Below, piece by piece: positions 47,101 through 60,256 of a DNA stretch of 64,000 nt. The translations under genes and the position numbers were made by a program. Location of the stretch: NCBI GenBank assembly GCA_013396755.1, contig VWZF01006903.1, forward strand, positions 1,584,968-1,648,967, written 5' to 3'. The DNA is from Sclerurus mexicanus (Eukaryota > Chordata > Aves > Passeriformes > Furnariidae). The notes under the pieces are model-generated. The model saw nothing but the letters and a program-made list of their open reading frames with translations. It ran no database searches and had not been told where the DNA came from. Numbering within the stretch: position 1 is the stretch's first letter; each line of letters starts with the position of its first letter.

Positions 47101-49049
47101 CAGTCTTAAAGAAACAAACAGACCTTAATCTGTCTTTTCTAGGTGTCTTTCTAGTGAATGTTCTCACTTTGCTGGTTGACTTACTGCAGCCCCAGTCTCT
47201 GATTAGGCATGCAGTCTGGGTTTTGCATATATCAACAGTTTCCTTTGGCATTAACCAGAGCCATATTTGCAGAATCAAAGATTAAATGCAACAGTTAGTG
47301 GCTTGGCTGTTTCTGCTGGTTATGCTCGTTCAGTGTTCATTGCCTGGAAGGCTGCTCTCACATGATACTGCTGATTCAGGGAATCAAAGCTCTGCATCTT
47401 TTTTTATACATATTATTAAATTCAAACCTTGTCTAGTGCTACGGCTCTATAGAGCTTTTTATCCTGCAATAGATGTCTGCAAGACAGACACACAGATATT
47501 AGGAAGGGCTGCATACAATTTGTCTTGTATAACCAAATCCACTGGGCTGGGAGGTTGAAACAAATCGAACAGCCTTAGACAGGCAGCACAACCACCACCA
47601 CCCTGCCAATTTGGTTAACAAAGCACACTCGTTCTATACGGCTTCCCCTTTATACCTTTAGATTAGCAAGGGTACAACAACCATCAGCTGGACTTTGCAA
47701 ACCTAATGACGGAGAATATTCACATTCTCACACTGGCAAATCACAGACAGAATGAATCAGTAGCCTAATCCTTTACCTTGTCCTAGATCTTTATAGTATG
47801 TATGACACACAACATAGTGCTTTCAGAGCTGGTTCAGAATACTGAGGTCTCACGAGCCCATTTCAGCTATTATTTTACTGCCAGGTGACTGTAGTTCCCA
47901 GGATATTGACTTTGCTGCAAATGGCCATGCTCAGCTGCACTGCTACAGTTGTTCTTCTCCCGTCTAACAGTGACAGACAGCAAGATCCAATCCTCTGATG
48001 AGTTGCAAGCAACAAAAGAGTACTCACCAACTTACCAGTGCTGCTTAGACCATCTTTTACCTTTGAGAAGAGCAGCCACAACTTAGAGAGCATGGAGTGA
48101 ATAGTTATGCATTTTGAGATGCTCTCAATAACAGAGTTGGGTTTAGGGCTGCTTTCGAAAGAAAGGAAGGGGTCTAAAAGGGGAAAGGTTATATGATGAG
48201 AGTAAAAGTAGTAATGGAAAAATAGAGACACTCTAAAGAGAAATAAAAATTAGAAAATAAAATGGCAATAAAATTGCTTCACTATTGGAACATAATATAA
48301 AGAGAGTCAAAAAGAAGAACATAGTAAAGGAAAGTTGGCAAAGAGCTGGGAAATTCAGGGTTACTAAAATATTCAGAAAAGGTTCATTTTTATCATAGGT
48401 TCACAATGATAAAACACAAATGAGCCAATAGGTAGAAATTAAGGTAAATACATATGCAAAATACTGCCTGGTGAAACACATACTATGTTACACAGCCAAA
48501 GCTAAGAGAGGTCTCACTCTTGCTCATCAAGAACATGAACCACCCTATCTGTGTACTACACCAACACATTATATTTTGATCTGCTGCACCCTAGGGAGAA
48601 ACCTGATACAAACAAAGGAATGATCCTGTTTGAATATTTTATCACTGCAACATGAGCCTTTGGGGAGCTTTCCATTACATTCACGTTCAAATCTCAATTT
48701 CAAATTTATTCTGGCTTTGATTCAAGTGCAGTGCCAGGGCACTCGAAAAGCTGTCACATGGGAGCATTAACAAGGATTCTGGTTACTACTAAGGAAACTT
48801 CCCAGTCTGACCATTCATGAGACTCCCTGGCAGTCACACTCCCAAGGCCAGAGACTTCCGCTGCTGGGACTGAACCTCTTTCACAGCAGGAGGCTCCAGT
48901 GCCCTCACTTGGCTCCCTGCACACCCCACTCACAGAGGCAGACAAGGCCTCCTTACTGGTTCAAGTGCAGTTACACTGATAAGTAGGACATTGAGTGTTT
49001 TGAATGCTTTCCTTTTTGCATGGATCTAGTTTTCATATTTCTTGGCACA
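47101..49049. other. Non-coding sequence, nothing recognised
   Basis: Unique AT-rich DNA with A-rich patches around 48230-48330. No repeat or coding signal was identified. Confidence 0.6.
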
Positions 49050-49460
49050 AACAGCCTGGCTCCATCTTCTTACACACATTTATGAGATCCCCTGAGCCAT
49101 CTCTTCTCCAGAAGAAGAATGTTCCCAGCTCCCTCAGCCTTTCCTCATTGGAGGGGTGCTCCAGTCCCCTCCTAATCTTTGCTGGTACTCTCTCCAGGAG
49201 CTCCGTGTCTCCCTTGCACTGGGGAGCGCTGAACTCGACATATGACTGTGGTGTGGCCTCAGCAGCACTGAGCAGAGGGGAAGGATCACCTCCCGCACCT
49301 TCTGACACCACTGCTCCAAACACAGCCCAGGGAACCCTTAGTCTTCTTTGCCACAAGGGCACATCCCTGGTTCAGGTTCAGCTTGGACCACCAGGACCCC
49401 TGGGGCCTTTTCTGCCAAGGTGCTTTCCAGCTGCTCAGCCCCTGGATCAGACTGAAACTG
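49050..49460 (-). mobile_element. CR1 LINE fragment, end of ORF2 (minus strand)
   Basis: The plus strand follows the reverse complement of the avian CR1 ORF2 3' region: 'CTGGCTCCATCTTCTTACAC', 'CTCTTCTCCAGAAG', 'AGCTCCCTCAGCCTTTCCTC', 'GGGGTGCTCCAGTCCCCT', 'CTCTCCAGGAGCTCC', 'GATCACCTCCC', 'CAAGGGCACA', 'CCACCAGGACCCC'. It ends at 'CTTTCCAGCTGCTCAGCCCC'. Compared with the usual order there are several small deletions, including one near 49080. In minus orientation this is the C-terminal part of ORF2, after the reverse-transcriptase core. Long open frames on both strands here (169 codons plus, 109 minus) are antisense or degraded readings of CR1, not host genes. Confidence 0.95.
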
Positions 49461-52400
49461 GAAGTAACAGTTCCCAGGATTTGCCCGGAGGTTATTACTG
49501 TTTAAAAATCTAAGTAAATTTTCAGAGTGCTGAGTGTTAGATCTGACAGGAAAGGTTTAGTACTTCCAAAGCTTTTGCATGCAAACTGAATTTGCCATAC
49601 AGAGCCAAGACCTTTTCTAGAGTTTCATAATTAGAGAACCATACACAGCCCAGAAATGCTGGTAAGAATAGGCTGTATTATTTAGGATCCCATTTCAAGT
49701 CTCCCTAGTACTTACCACAGACTTTTGACCTTTTGGATCTCTTACTGTCCAGATCAAATCCCTGATCACAGGATTTCTGATTGTTCTGCCTGATCTTTTC
49801 CCCCAGCACAAGCAAACACTCTTACAAACTGAATCAAACTCAGGGAACCCACTCAAAGGTCCATGAAACAAAACACTTCTTACAGAAGCTCTCCTAACTC
49901 AGCACAACAGAAGATCCTGTTTGATAGGTAATCAACATTAGTTACCATAACTACACAGTATAAATTACTCAATGAAGGGAAAAAAATCCCCAATTGCAAA
50001 TTACATTAAAACACAATAAAATCCCCTATCAAAGTAATTACCTGAACCACTGATGCAGTCAAGTGCAAGACACATCTGATCTGTAAAAGGAATTTGTTTA
50101 TCCAGCAGAATTTCAAGTCTTTGAGGAAACAGCATCAGCAGGAAAAGTCTGACAATTTAAATCCCAACACAGAAGAATCTCAGATCTGAAGCAAACATTT
50201 TGCTAGCAATTAGTTAAATTTGAAGAGGCAGGAATACTGAAAGCATAGACGCTTAACTATTTTCCTGCCCCTTAATAGCACAGAAGACTTTTCAAAGGGG
50301 TTTTTCATTGCACTAAAGTCAATCAAGTAATTTAATAGTTTATTTTTGACAGGGCCTATAAACATACAGTTCCAATTCCCAAAGCAGCATCAGATTTCAC
50401 TGAAGAGCTTTCTGAAGCCCTGAGATGCACAGAGGAAAACATACTCATTTAAAAAGATAAATACTTGTGTAAAGCAACTGCATTTCTGCCCATTCATTAA
50501 AATTATTGGTCTTACTTTATCAAAATGCAAATTCTGTCACTGCAAAAGTAGTCCTAAAGTCTACAGTTACCAGATGTGAAAACATCTTGTCAATACATTA
50601 AACACAAGTGGACACATTGCACTCAGAAACTCCAGCCAAGCCACCAACCTTTATATTTCTTTACTCAGCCTTTCTCTGTAAAAAAAGGTGCTCTAGAAAA
50701 CTGAAGTGCAAATCAGAACGTGCAGTGACCAACACCACCAGGTGATTTACAATAAATAGCAAAGGTGAGAGGTTCTCCCCACATTTGCATCCAGCAGAAT
50801 TAACCAAATAAGAAGAAATCCATTCTATTCTTAACAGATCAGGTGCAATCACAGGCAGGTCTGTTTGCAGTTTCATGCACTGTACAGTGATTTTAAAAAA
50901 AAAACACAGAAAAGTACATGGCTTTATGAGTCTGATTAAATTGCAATGAAAAGCATCTTTTTAGATACCTTAGTATTTTTCAATTAGGATCTCATAAATT
51001 TGCACTGGAGATGGGTTACTTTTCCAGAAGTCTGTGCTGCCTTTCAGGTAATTGCTTATTTACCAGCACCAGAGGCAGATAAAACACTGCATAAATCTCC
51101 ACGAAACCAATCAATGCCATCCCTGCACTGACCCCCGTTAACCTGGGTTTAAAACTTCACCAGTGTTGGACTCATTTCTGTGTAGAGCACAGAATTCTCT
51201 GCCTGTCTCCAAACCCTGGAGCTGAGCATTTCAGCATCAGTTCTGCACACTTTCCAGTTCAGGACTGCTGAAGGAAAATAAGACACTTGCTTGGAATTTT
51301 TCAAAACCACGGATTGAAACATTTTGGTCTCATTTTTTTCAAGCTAAAAAATAACAATTGAAAGGTATTTGCCCCAGTGGCTCCCTTTTCTCAGGGGAAC
51401 AGAAATTATTTGTGCCAAATGAAGAGGGGGATTGATGTTACCAGAGTGAGGGGGAGGCCTGTGATTTGGTCAGGTTTCAGGCAAGGCTGTGGGTCAGGAA
51501 AGTCCACCCTTACAGCAGAGTTGTCCCCCAGCAGCAGATGTGGCATCTCACTCACCCGAGCTGTAACTTCACCTCCACATTTTCCAAAGTGAGTAAAAAA
51601 AATATTTTATTGATGCGATACATGAGATAACCACCTGAGAAATCCAATATGCTATTGAAAAATGACTATTATTGAAGATCCCAGCAGTTCAACTAGACAC
51701 TTTTCAGAAGCGAATCTTGAAATTTCTCATCCTGTCCCTTTGTTCTCTAAGTGCCCATTGATTGAGACTATGATGTTCATCCTCAAGCACTAAGGGTTAA
51801 TTACTGCATATCACTTTTACTTAAAATAATTCCAGTAGAAAAGGCAGCTATAATAGCCTATTGTGTACTTACTTTCAAGGAGTCTGAGCACATTTTCTTT
51901 AAAAACCATTGCAATTTTAACGTTCCTGGCAAACAAAGAAATAATTACCCTTGCAGTCACTGGAATCAACTATGTGCACACAATGGAAAAAACAACTAGA
52001 AAGAAAAGTGTCCATTTTAGCCCACTTAGACTGCAACAAATTACCCAAACCTAAAGTATAATCAACTTCAGCAACAAAACTTGACAAGCTTTTTCTCTTG
52101 CTCCCTCTCTTTCTTTCATTTTATTCATTCTTTGGTAAAATATAGCTAAAATTTCTGTGGAAATGCAAAGCCTTGTAAGTACACATAGACATTTTAAAAG
52201 CTACCTCTCTGTGTATTGTGTGAGTCAAAGACAGGTAAAGGAGAACACAAAAGAAAGCCAGAAAAATAGAGAAAATGGAGGAAAACTGAAAGAGTAAAGT
52301 CTTTTGAAAGAAGCTCCTCCACGGCACTTTTTATAAGATTGTTTGTTTCTGGGTAGCTTGAAAAGCATTCCTGGTTGTCCACAGAAAGGAAAAACCCCCT

Positions 52401-54204
52401 TAAAGGTGGCATCAATTGTAATGAAATTCATAAATCCCACAGAGCAGATCAGAGAAGGCAGGGACAGGCTGTCCCTGTGGCAGGACAAATGTTTGCCGAG
52501 TCTGGAAAGCAATGATAACAGTAATGGCAATAAATTATAGTCATTCCCGGGTTTTCTTGGGTTTATTCTTTTCCTCTGCAAACTTAGAAATACTCAAGAC
52601 AAATGCTTAGTTCTTCATTAATTCATTTGCAGTGATTCCTCCAGCCAAATCACAAAATATAAGCTGATGAGACAGCGAGCATCACTATCTCACAGAAATG
52701 CCAACATCACAGAGAATTTGGTGCGCGCTACTGGCATCTAATGGAAAACCAGGCTTCCTCTACCACTGAAAACCTTCTGTCCAGCCAACACTTCTCTACA
52801 ATGAGAATTTTCCCCAGATGACCTTGTTTGCTGAGAACGAAGAGGAACCATTCTGCCATGTTAGCAGAAACTGCCCTGCTCAGTACTGATGAGCAACAAG
52901 GAATTGCTGCTTGGTCCTCAGAGGGTCAGGTGGTAGTGGGGGTCAAACAAGCTCTGCTTGCACACAAGGTCAGTGGCCAAGGGGGCTGTTACCTCTGAAG
53001 CCCCCAGCGAGTTCAAATCCAACACATACCAAGGGCTTGTTACACAGAGGAGAAAGGGACTTGAAGAAATGATCAGTAAGAATAGAAATAATTAATTTTC
53101 TTATGGGGAGCAATTTGTGCAAATGATCTCCCTTGTCCAATTAAACTTTTTTTTTTCCTTAGCATGCTTATAAATGTAAAAGGATGGACATCCTAACAAA
53201 ATGGCTAGCAGAGGGAATGGGAAATAATACAGCTTATTGTGTTTCAGATTAGCTGTGCTTTCACAAAAAGGCTGCTCCAGCAGGCTGAACAAAACACCAT
53301 TCCCTGGTGGGTTAGAGAGGAGAAATTACCTTTCCAGGTTTTAATTTTAAACTTAAATTTATGAAACACTAATCCACGATCCATTAAAGATAGCATTTGA
53401 CAGTCCAGCCAGCAAAGCAGGAACGCTTGCAAGCTTTCAGAAGTATATTTTTAAAGGAGAAAAACCATTGGAGTCAGCCTTTTCCATTGTTCACGTAGTT
53501 CTCTGTTTGGAAACACTCCAAAGAGGAGTTGGCATATGAAGCTGTACAATCTGTTCTCCTTAAACGAGCCAAGGATTTTAATTTTTTTATTTCTCTTTGA
53601 TATATGGGGACTTCTTGCAAAGGGAAGGGACCAAGTAGAAGTCAGGGCACTTTGCTTATTTTCCTTTTTGCATACATCCAGCTGTAACCACAGACCAGAC
53701 CAAAGACCTCCCATGTCCAGTAGCTCAGCCCAGGCTGTCTGAGAGCAGAGTATGTCACACAAGAACTACACGGGCAGGACTAATGTAGTGTTATTTCCTG
53801 AAGTGCTCTTTCAGTCTCCAGCAAACTGCAGTTTGGAGATCCTTGAAGCCAGAAGTAATGTCTTGATATTTCCAAGTCCTCAGAGGAATTGTCCCACTGC
53901 TTTTCTGAACTCATGGAAGCTCTCAGCACACTGAACATTCTGCAAGCTGTGTAATCTACTATTGTTTGTTATCAGTGCTGAACTGACCCCCTGCTAATTT
54001 CATTTGATAACACTTAATTTCCTGTTGGAGGAAGGGAAATAAATTAACAAACGTTTCCTTGTTTCTGCCTCTCCATTATATTTCTCTCAGACACCTCTTT
54101 TCTCACTTAAACAATCTTCCTCTGTATTATTGATTGTACAGAAGTTTTGGGACCTCACTAATACCTTTCCAGTTATACCCAGATGCCTATTGAGCAGAGA
54201 GAAC
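49461..54204. other. Non-coding sequence; one tRNA-like relic candidate
   Basis: No gene was recognised. At 52971-53020 a 'CAGTGGCCAAGG' A-box-like word, a hairpin GGGGGC...GCCCCC (52981-53005) and a B-box-like 'GAGTTCAAATCC' occur with roughly tRNA-like spacing. The arms do not fold as a tRNA. Octamer words occur at 50525-50532 and 50783-50790. The remainder is AT-rich unique DNA. Confidence 0.55.
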
Positions 54205-54942
54205 CTGGAGTAAGCACAGGATTCCGGATGGGTGTGATTCACTCTATTTCTTCCACAATATGCCTAGCATATTATTTGCTTTTTAGGAGGCTACTGAGAA
54301 CTGAGCTAATAATTTCACCACACCATCTATCAGGGTACTAAAATCTGATTCCTAAGTGAAAGAGACAGCTCAAAACCCATCATTTTATATGTACAGATAG
54401 GATTATTTTTTTCACTTTGCATTATCTATTCAGTTTCATCTGCCATTTCTTTCACTTAATGACTTCAGCTCATAGATTTCTCTGCATTTATTTGAAGCTG
54501 GCCTCTGTCATTAATATCTTGACACACTTATGACTGTCAATAAGCTGTCACCTGTCTATTCACTCCGTTTCCAGAATGATTTCGACCACGGTCATTTTGA
54601 AGATTATATGTTGATCAGCACTGACTCAAATGCGAGTTTCTCTCTAACACCACAAATAGTTCTCAACTTTGAAAACTGATCATCCGTTTCTACATTGTTT
54701 CCTAACTTCTTCCGTGCAATGACAAAGATATGCACCTGATGGCAACTGAATGGGCATGTTCATTCTCAATGCCCCTGTAGTGAAGGTTAATTGTCAAGCA
54801 CCTCTTGAATATTAAGCTAATCCGCATCATTGGGATTGCCCTTATCCAGCTGGTTTTCAGCTACTCAAAAAAAATATGATAAATCTGTGAGACATAACTG
54901 CCCTTCACAAAGTTATGCTATTTCTCCCTCCTATTGATGCCA
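54205..54942 (-). mobile_element. Ancient reptile-type CR1, ORF2 region (minus strand)
   Basis: About 740 bp follow, in order and in reverse complement, the ORF2 of old archosaur/turtle-type CR1: 'CACAGGATTCCGGATG', 'GCATATTATTTGCTTTTTAG', 'CCCATCATTTTATATGTACA', 'GGATTATTTTTTTCA..TTTGCATTA', 'AGTTTCATCTGCCATTTC', 'TTTCCAGAATGATTTC', 'TGATCAGCACTG', 'GAAAACTGATCATC', 'ACATTGTTTCCTA', 'GGATTGCCCTTATCCA'. The last block is the 'GACATAACTGCCCTTCACAA' region. Divergence is far greater than in the CR1 pieces at 3.9, 26.6 and 49.1 kb, with indels throughout and no surviving frame. This suggests an insertion before the avian radiation. Both ends are eroded. Confidence 0.82.
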
Positions 54943-57900
54943 TTTCTGTGGAGAGATCTCCTTTAGACCTTTTCAGTGGTCTCCTGGTCACAGGGTCAGT
55001 GGCCAAGATGCACTGCTATGGGTTCTGTTTGCCCATGAGACCCAAGAGCCACAAAACTAGGAAAGAGAAAACACTGAAAGCAATTAAAGGGGGAAAAAAA
55101 CCAAACAGCAATTACAGAGTCTTTCAAATGTGACACAAGAAAAGGAAAAAAAAATTAAAAACGGTAAATCAAATAATGTTTTCTCTTTGTACTAGAGCTT
55201 AAACCCAGCTCCACTTTTGCATACCGAGTATTCATTAGTCATGGCAAATCTTTGATCTCAAGTAACAGACAAAGGCAGACTAGCAGAGTATTTAAAGGAT
55301 CCACTTGTCTTCCCTGCAGTAGCGGTGATGATATTTGTCCCTCTATTACCATAGAAACTGAGCCAACAACAATAGTACTTACAAAGATGGTCTTACCCAA
55401 TTACACTGCTATCATAAATCAATATTTGCAAAATATCTGAACAGGAACATCATTCTGGACAATTTCACAGGAACAAGAGGTTGGAGAAATTTACTCCTCC
55501 AACACTGATTCTTTAATGACCACAGTTAAAATTCTGTATTTATCTGCAAATGTCCAGAAATTATCTCTATGTTTTTATGACAGGATTAAGCAGCTTCAGT
55601 TTGCTGGTACATGATGAACAGCTGTCCAAAGAGTATTCAGGGATGTCAATCTTCTCTTAACTACTGTAATAGCATGGAAGTGGAATTGTGTCTTTAGTTG
55701 ATTTTATTTATTTTGCCATTAGTTTTAAATTATTTAACTGGTTGACAATGATGCATGTTATCTCTCCCAAGCAGTACAACTCCAGTTAAAGATTAAATAA
55801 AAGTAGAAGTATCTACTTCAAGATGCAACAGGAAATGCACAGAACAAATTGTCTCTGTCTCCATTTGATCACTGCTTAGATTTTCAAATCAGTACATAAC
55901 TCAAAATATTCATGCCAACATCTCAAAATTCAGAGAGACAGTCCAGATAAGAGATACGGATTTTGGGGGTTTTTTATGGGGTACAATGGCAGCCAGAGAA
56001 GGAAGTGTTTGAAAAACTGATTCTTGTTCTTTTCCCCAAATACAAGAGAGAACATCTGAAGCACCAGTAAAGTTTTCCAGTTTTCTTTAAGTGTTTCTCC
56101 CTTTTTCTCCCAATTCTGAACTCAATGCTTAAAATGAATGAGTCGGTTTTTTAGTAGCACCAACAGAAAGATCCCTGTAAACTGCTGCAAAAGATGTAGG
56201 ATTGTAAAACACATGCTGAGAGCAAGAGAGAAATTAGAGGAAGGTAGACGTGTATTTAAGTGTTCCACTCTAGGGAACACTATTCATAACTTGTACTATT
56301 ACCAGGTACTCAAACCCCTGTCTTTTTAAGGGAAACACCTTAGTCAAAACAGAAATTATAGTTTCCTGCACAGATTATTAGGAGGTATCCTTTGGTTCAT
56401 GCTGTGAGGTGCTCTGATCACACCCTTTAAGCCTCCCCTTCCAGCCACGCATTTCCAGGAAATCCATGGAAAGCAGTTATTGCTTTAGCCACAAGTTTCA
56501 AAAAGCAGCCACACTGATGTCAGCTGCTGTCTAGTAAGGATACAGCCTTCCTCACACTCCTCCATTAATAAAATTCGTTGGAGGAAGCAATCATGCATAT
56601 TGTGCAACATGAAATGAGAAGTATCAAAATGTCTTCAGCTCCTTTTGTTTTTGCAAAGCTGGAAAGCAAAGTTTGTCAAATATTCACAATTTCAAAATGT
56701 ATTTACTCAGCGAGAAGCATGAGGCCAGAAAAAAGATCCTAAATGCAAGGACCAATTCTTTAATTAAAGAGAAATCAGCCTGTGCAAACCCTACTGGAAG
56801 ACACTGTTTGTAACAGCCCTGTGGCACATGGTGATCCTTCAATGGATCTTCCAATTGCCCGCGTGTCCAAGCAGCCTGACTTTCTAAGCTTTTAGCCATC
56901 AGTCCTCCCTGGCTGGAGTGGTGCTCATCGTGCACTGACAGCCCTCAGGTTCCCCCGGAGCCCAGGGGTCTGAAGGCACCGGCTGAAGGTGCAGCTGCAA
57001 CACTCGGATACTGCGAAACCATCTGTGCAGTCTCGCAGCAACTGTTCATCTAAATGTCTTCAAAACGCAGCAGTGATGAGCCTGTTCACTTCTGCTCAGT
57101 AGGTGATAAGAGAGCATTTTACCCCAAGCTGTGGCCCAGATGTATCGGACACTAAATACATTACTTCTACTTTGTTTTCATTGCAGAGCGACAATTAATA
57201 AATGTCACTCTTTGCAATGGATCAGCTCACTCATGTTAGCTGCTGTGGAATTTTCTGTGTGGCTCCTTCTACTCACTGCCTGACACTAAGCTACTACAGG
57301 GTCATTCATAAACCTGCAAAAACCTTCAGGCCACAGGTGACTTTGCTTATTTTAAGAATGAATTTTCTGTATGCATTGGAAAATGCCTGTATTCTTCCCT
57401 GCCACCTCCTCTTCCCTCTTTCTCTCTGCCCCTCCAAGCTTCCCAAGCTGACTTTGTTAACATGCTGTCCAAAAAAGAAAGCTCTCATGGGAAGTCACTG
57501 CTTTACTAACTGACGTCTCTGTTCTCTCCTGATATTGCTTGAACAATTTTATTCTCATTTACGTACTTATCATCCTACTGCATGCAATTGTCTATCTAAG
57601 TGGTTAATGCAAGGGTAATGATGCCAATTTCCAGCCTATCAAAGTTACTCCAGTGCTACAGGTCAGTGGCTTTCCCACTCCTCCTCTTCACCGAGCTGAT
57701 TTTTACAAACTCACCCTAGAGACTGCGAAAGCTGGAGGAGAGCAAAGGTAAACCAGGCAGCAGCTAAACCAGAAATGATGGAGAGCAAAAAGAGCCGGGA
57801 AGGCTGGCAAAGCAGTTTTACATCATCACAAGGAGGTGACCGCTTGCACAGTGAGACTCCATGTCATAAAATATTTTATTGGTTCATTTTTCACTCCACT

Positions 57901-60068
57901 TACTGTTGCTCTTTACTCTGAACCTCAGAGCTTTCTCTGACTCTCTGGTTTCCCTTTTAATTGTGGAGTAAAATTTGAGAAAGCAGTGCATTGTTTGTGC
58001 AACTAGAGATAAATGGGTTATCTACCTGAACACTTGAGATCTGCAGTTTAAGCAACAGCAAAAGGATGTTATGTCTCGTTTCAGGCTTTCTTCTTCATCT
58101 AGAAAGGCAGTAGAGGCTCCAGAGGAATGTTTTACAGGAGTTGGGCAATAAAAACAAGAAAATTGAGCTGGAGGAGTGTGAGGAATATCAAGTTTGTAGA
58201 GTTCAATGGCATGTGGAAAACCTCGAGGGACCATTTAACTCGTTTACATGACGCCTGCCAACACCTCATGGCTCCAACAACAGAGGTAATTTTCAGGGCA
58301 GAGAGGAAGGACCATATGCCAGTGCAGAGTCTGGAAGGCAGATACATAAGCTAAATGCTCAGACAGCACTGGCAGCCACAGAGAATTCCAGCTAGAGCCT
58401 AGTGCTCACCTGTCAACAGCTTAATGGCAACTACCTGCTCCAGATAACAACAACCCCCCCAGAGAGCTGAAGAAACAGCTCCCTTTGCAGCCAATCTGTT
58501 TAGACAAGTCTTCCTGCACTGCCCTGCCAGAGGGATCTCTCTCGACACTCTCAGAAGTCTTTCTTTAAAGGATTCCAAGAATTCCCTCTGTAGGTGAATC
58601 CCAGTGCCTTCTGAGCAGGAGTCAAGTAATTCCTTAGCTCGGACTGAAGATAGATACAGGAATCTCCCGCACATAAAAGCTCAACAAAGAAGACATGAGG
58701 TAAAACAAAACAGCATTGCAGATTTGTACAATGAGTCAGAATGTACCAGACACACTGTATTTGTATTCCTCAGACTAAGGCAGCAGAGGAATGTGTAGAG
58801 CTGTTTGCAGACCTCAGGTAAAACTGATCCTTGTGTGCAGGTTTATTGTCCAAGCCACTTTGGTTCTCCTGGATATCAGAGGACCTTTGAGTCTACTCCC
58901 TTTCCAGTCAAGAATATCTAGAAAGGCATCATCATGTAATTTCACAATTCATGGAAAGAAATGTATTTTCCTCCTCTTGAAATTCTGTACAAACAACTAA
59001 TTATAACTGATGTCAGAATTTAACCACAGGTGCAACAAAATCAAGTAAGTCTCAAAGGCAAAACACCTTCAGATGACAATCTGTTTCTAATTCCTATCCA
59101 GTTTTAACACACACATTTTTCATTTTCCCATGTAAGATGCCACAGGAAAAAAAAACAAAAACACCTTCATCCTATTTGAATTTAGGAATTGGAAGCCTGC
59201 CACATTTTCATTTGCACTTAGAGAGGTAACAGCCAAATAACACCTAGTGCGTTTGAACAATTTTGGAAGATGCAGTAGTAGGGAAGGAGATCTTTGCACT
59301 TGGGTCAGACATGAGAGTCTGGAAGTTGATTATGTTTTTGAAGCTGAAGATTTTGACTTTCAGTCCCTAGTGATAAGATGATAAGATGCTGCTTTATGAG
59401 ACAATCTGTTAGGAAAGGTAACTCTTGGATACCTGTAGGGACTACAGGGACATAGAGAGTTGCACAATCAGGTTTAATGGGAGAAGTTCTCTTCCTTCTG
59501 GATTGATAAATGGGTTCACAGCCCTTGTTTTGGGATAGGCTCAAGGCTCCAAAGTCCATTTCCCAAAACCCAACCACAATTCAGCCCGAAAGAAGGTTCA
59601 GACATCACTCAGGTAGTCCTGAGTGGCCCAAAGGATGAAGCTGAACAGTGTAGTACCTTTGTCTGCTGCTACCATTTCTAGCACTGTGCAAGGAGAGAGT
59701 ATGCTCTGTCTGTGTTCACTTACAGAAACAACTGGAATCACTACAGATTAATCACCATAGAACGACCAGATGTCCCAAACTAGCAAGGCGCACAAAAATA
59801 CACAGACAAGTTTGATGTCCTCTACCTAACACCCATGTTTTGTCAAAACACACACATTGCCATATCTTATCTGAGCTTGGAAACTCATCCAAGACACTGA
59901 TTGGGAGAATACAGGAAAACACCTGAACTAACAGCTTCCTTCAAAACCAAAACCCTCTCATGCTGAATGGCCATCAGACAACCCAAACCAGAGCACAGGA
60001 CCTGTGCTTTCTTGGGTCAGCCCATAAGAATGGGGGCACCATTACAGACAAGAACACTAAAAGCAGAG
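54943..60068. other. Non-coding sequence, nothing firm
   Basis: Five kilobases without a recognised gene or repeat. Small low-complexity spots are a 'TTTTGGGGGTTTTTTATGGG' tract near 55963-55982 and a GATAAGATGATAAGATG duplicate near 59372-59388. Open frames up to about 100 codons have no recognisable features. Confidence 0.6.
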
Positions 60069-60256
60069 TGCTGAGCCCTGGCACTCTCCCTGACTAGTCC
60101 CCCAAAAAGAGAGCAGGAGAGCTCTCCTTCCTAACCCCTCTCCCCCCTTTGAAGTTTTTCCTTCTTGGGAAGTGGATATCAGCTTTACCCTGGCAAATAA
60201 TAAGCCTGGGAGCCCAGGGCATTCCTGGACACACTCCTAGTGTCTGCAAAAATGAC
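60069..60256 (+). repeat. Unidentified dispersed repeat, copy A
   Basis: This segment matches copy B at 62699-62876 in the same orientation. Shared blocks include 'CTCTCCCTGACTAGTCCCC', 'GAGCTCT', 'TCTCCCCCCTTTG', 'TTTCCTTCTTGGGAAG', 'GGATATCAGCTTTA' and 'CAGGGCATTCCTGGACACAC'. By eye the cores are roughly 85-90% identical. Copy A has an extra 16 bp (60195-60210), ending in a repeated CCTGG. That fits a replication-slippage or microhomology insertion in A, or a deletion in B. The family is not one I recognise; an LTR is possible. Confidence 0.88.

Noticed and set aside
46927..47285. Hydrophobic, membrane-protein-like open frames
   Set aside because: They are translations of the G/T-rich low-complexity tract, which lacks A and hence stop codons.
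49004..49513. 169-codon open frame on the plus strand
   Set aside because: It is the antisense of a CR1 ORF2 remnant.
51377..51592. Open frame containing GCGSGKSTL, resembling an ATP-binding Walker A motif, followed by a GTGAGT donor-like word
   Set aside because: The motif lacks the first glycine of the usual pattern, the rest of the frame shows no ATPase or ABC features, and no acceptor or neighbouring exon is visible. Treated as chance.
52731..52744. CTCF-like word on the minus strand
   Set aside because: Mismatches at informative positions and no supporting context.
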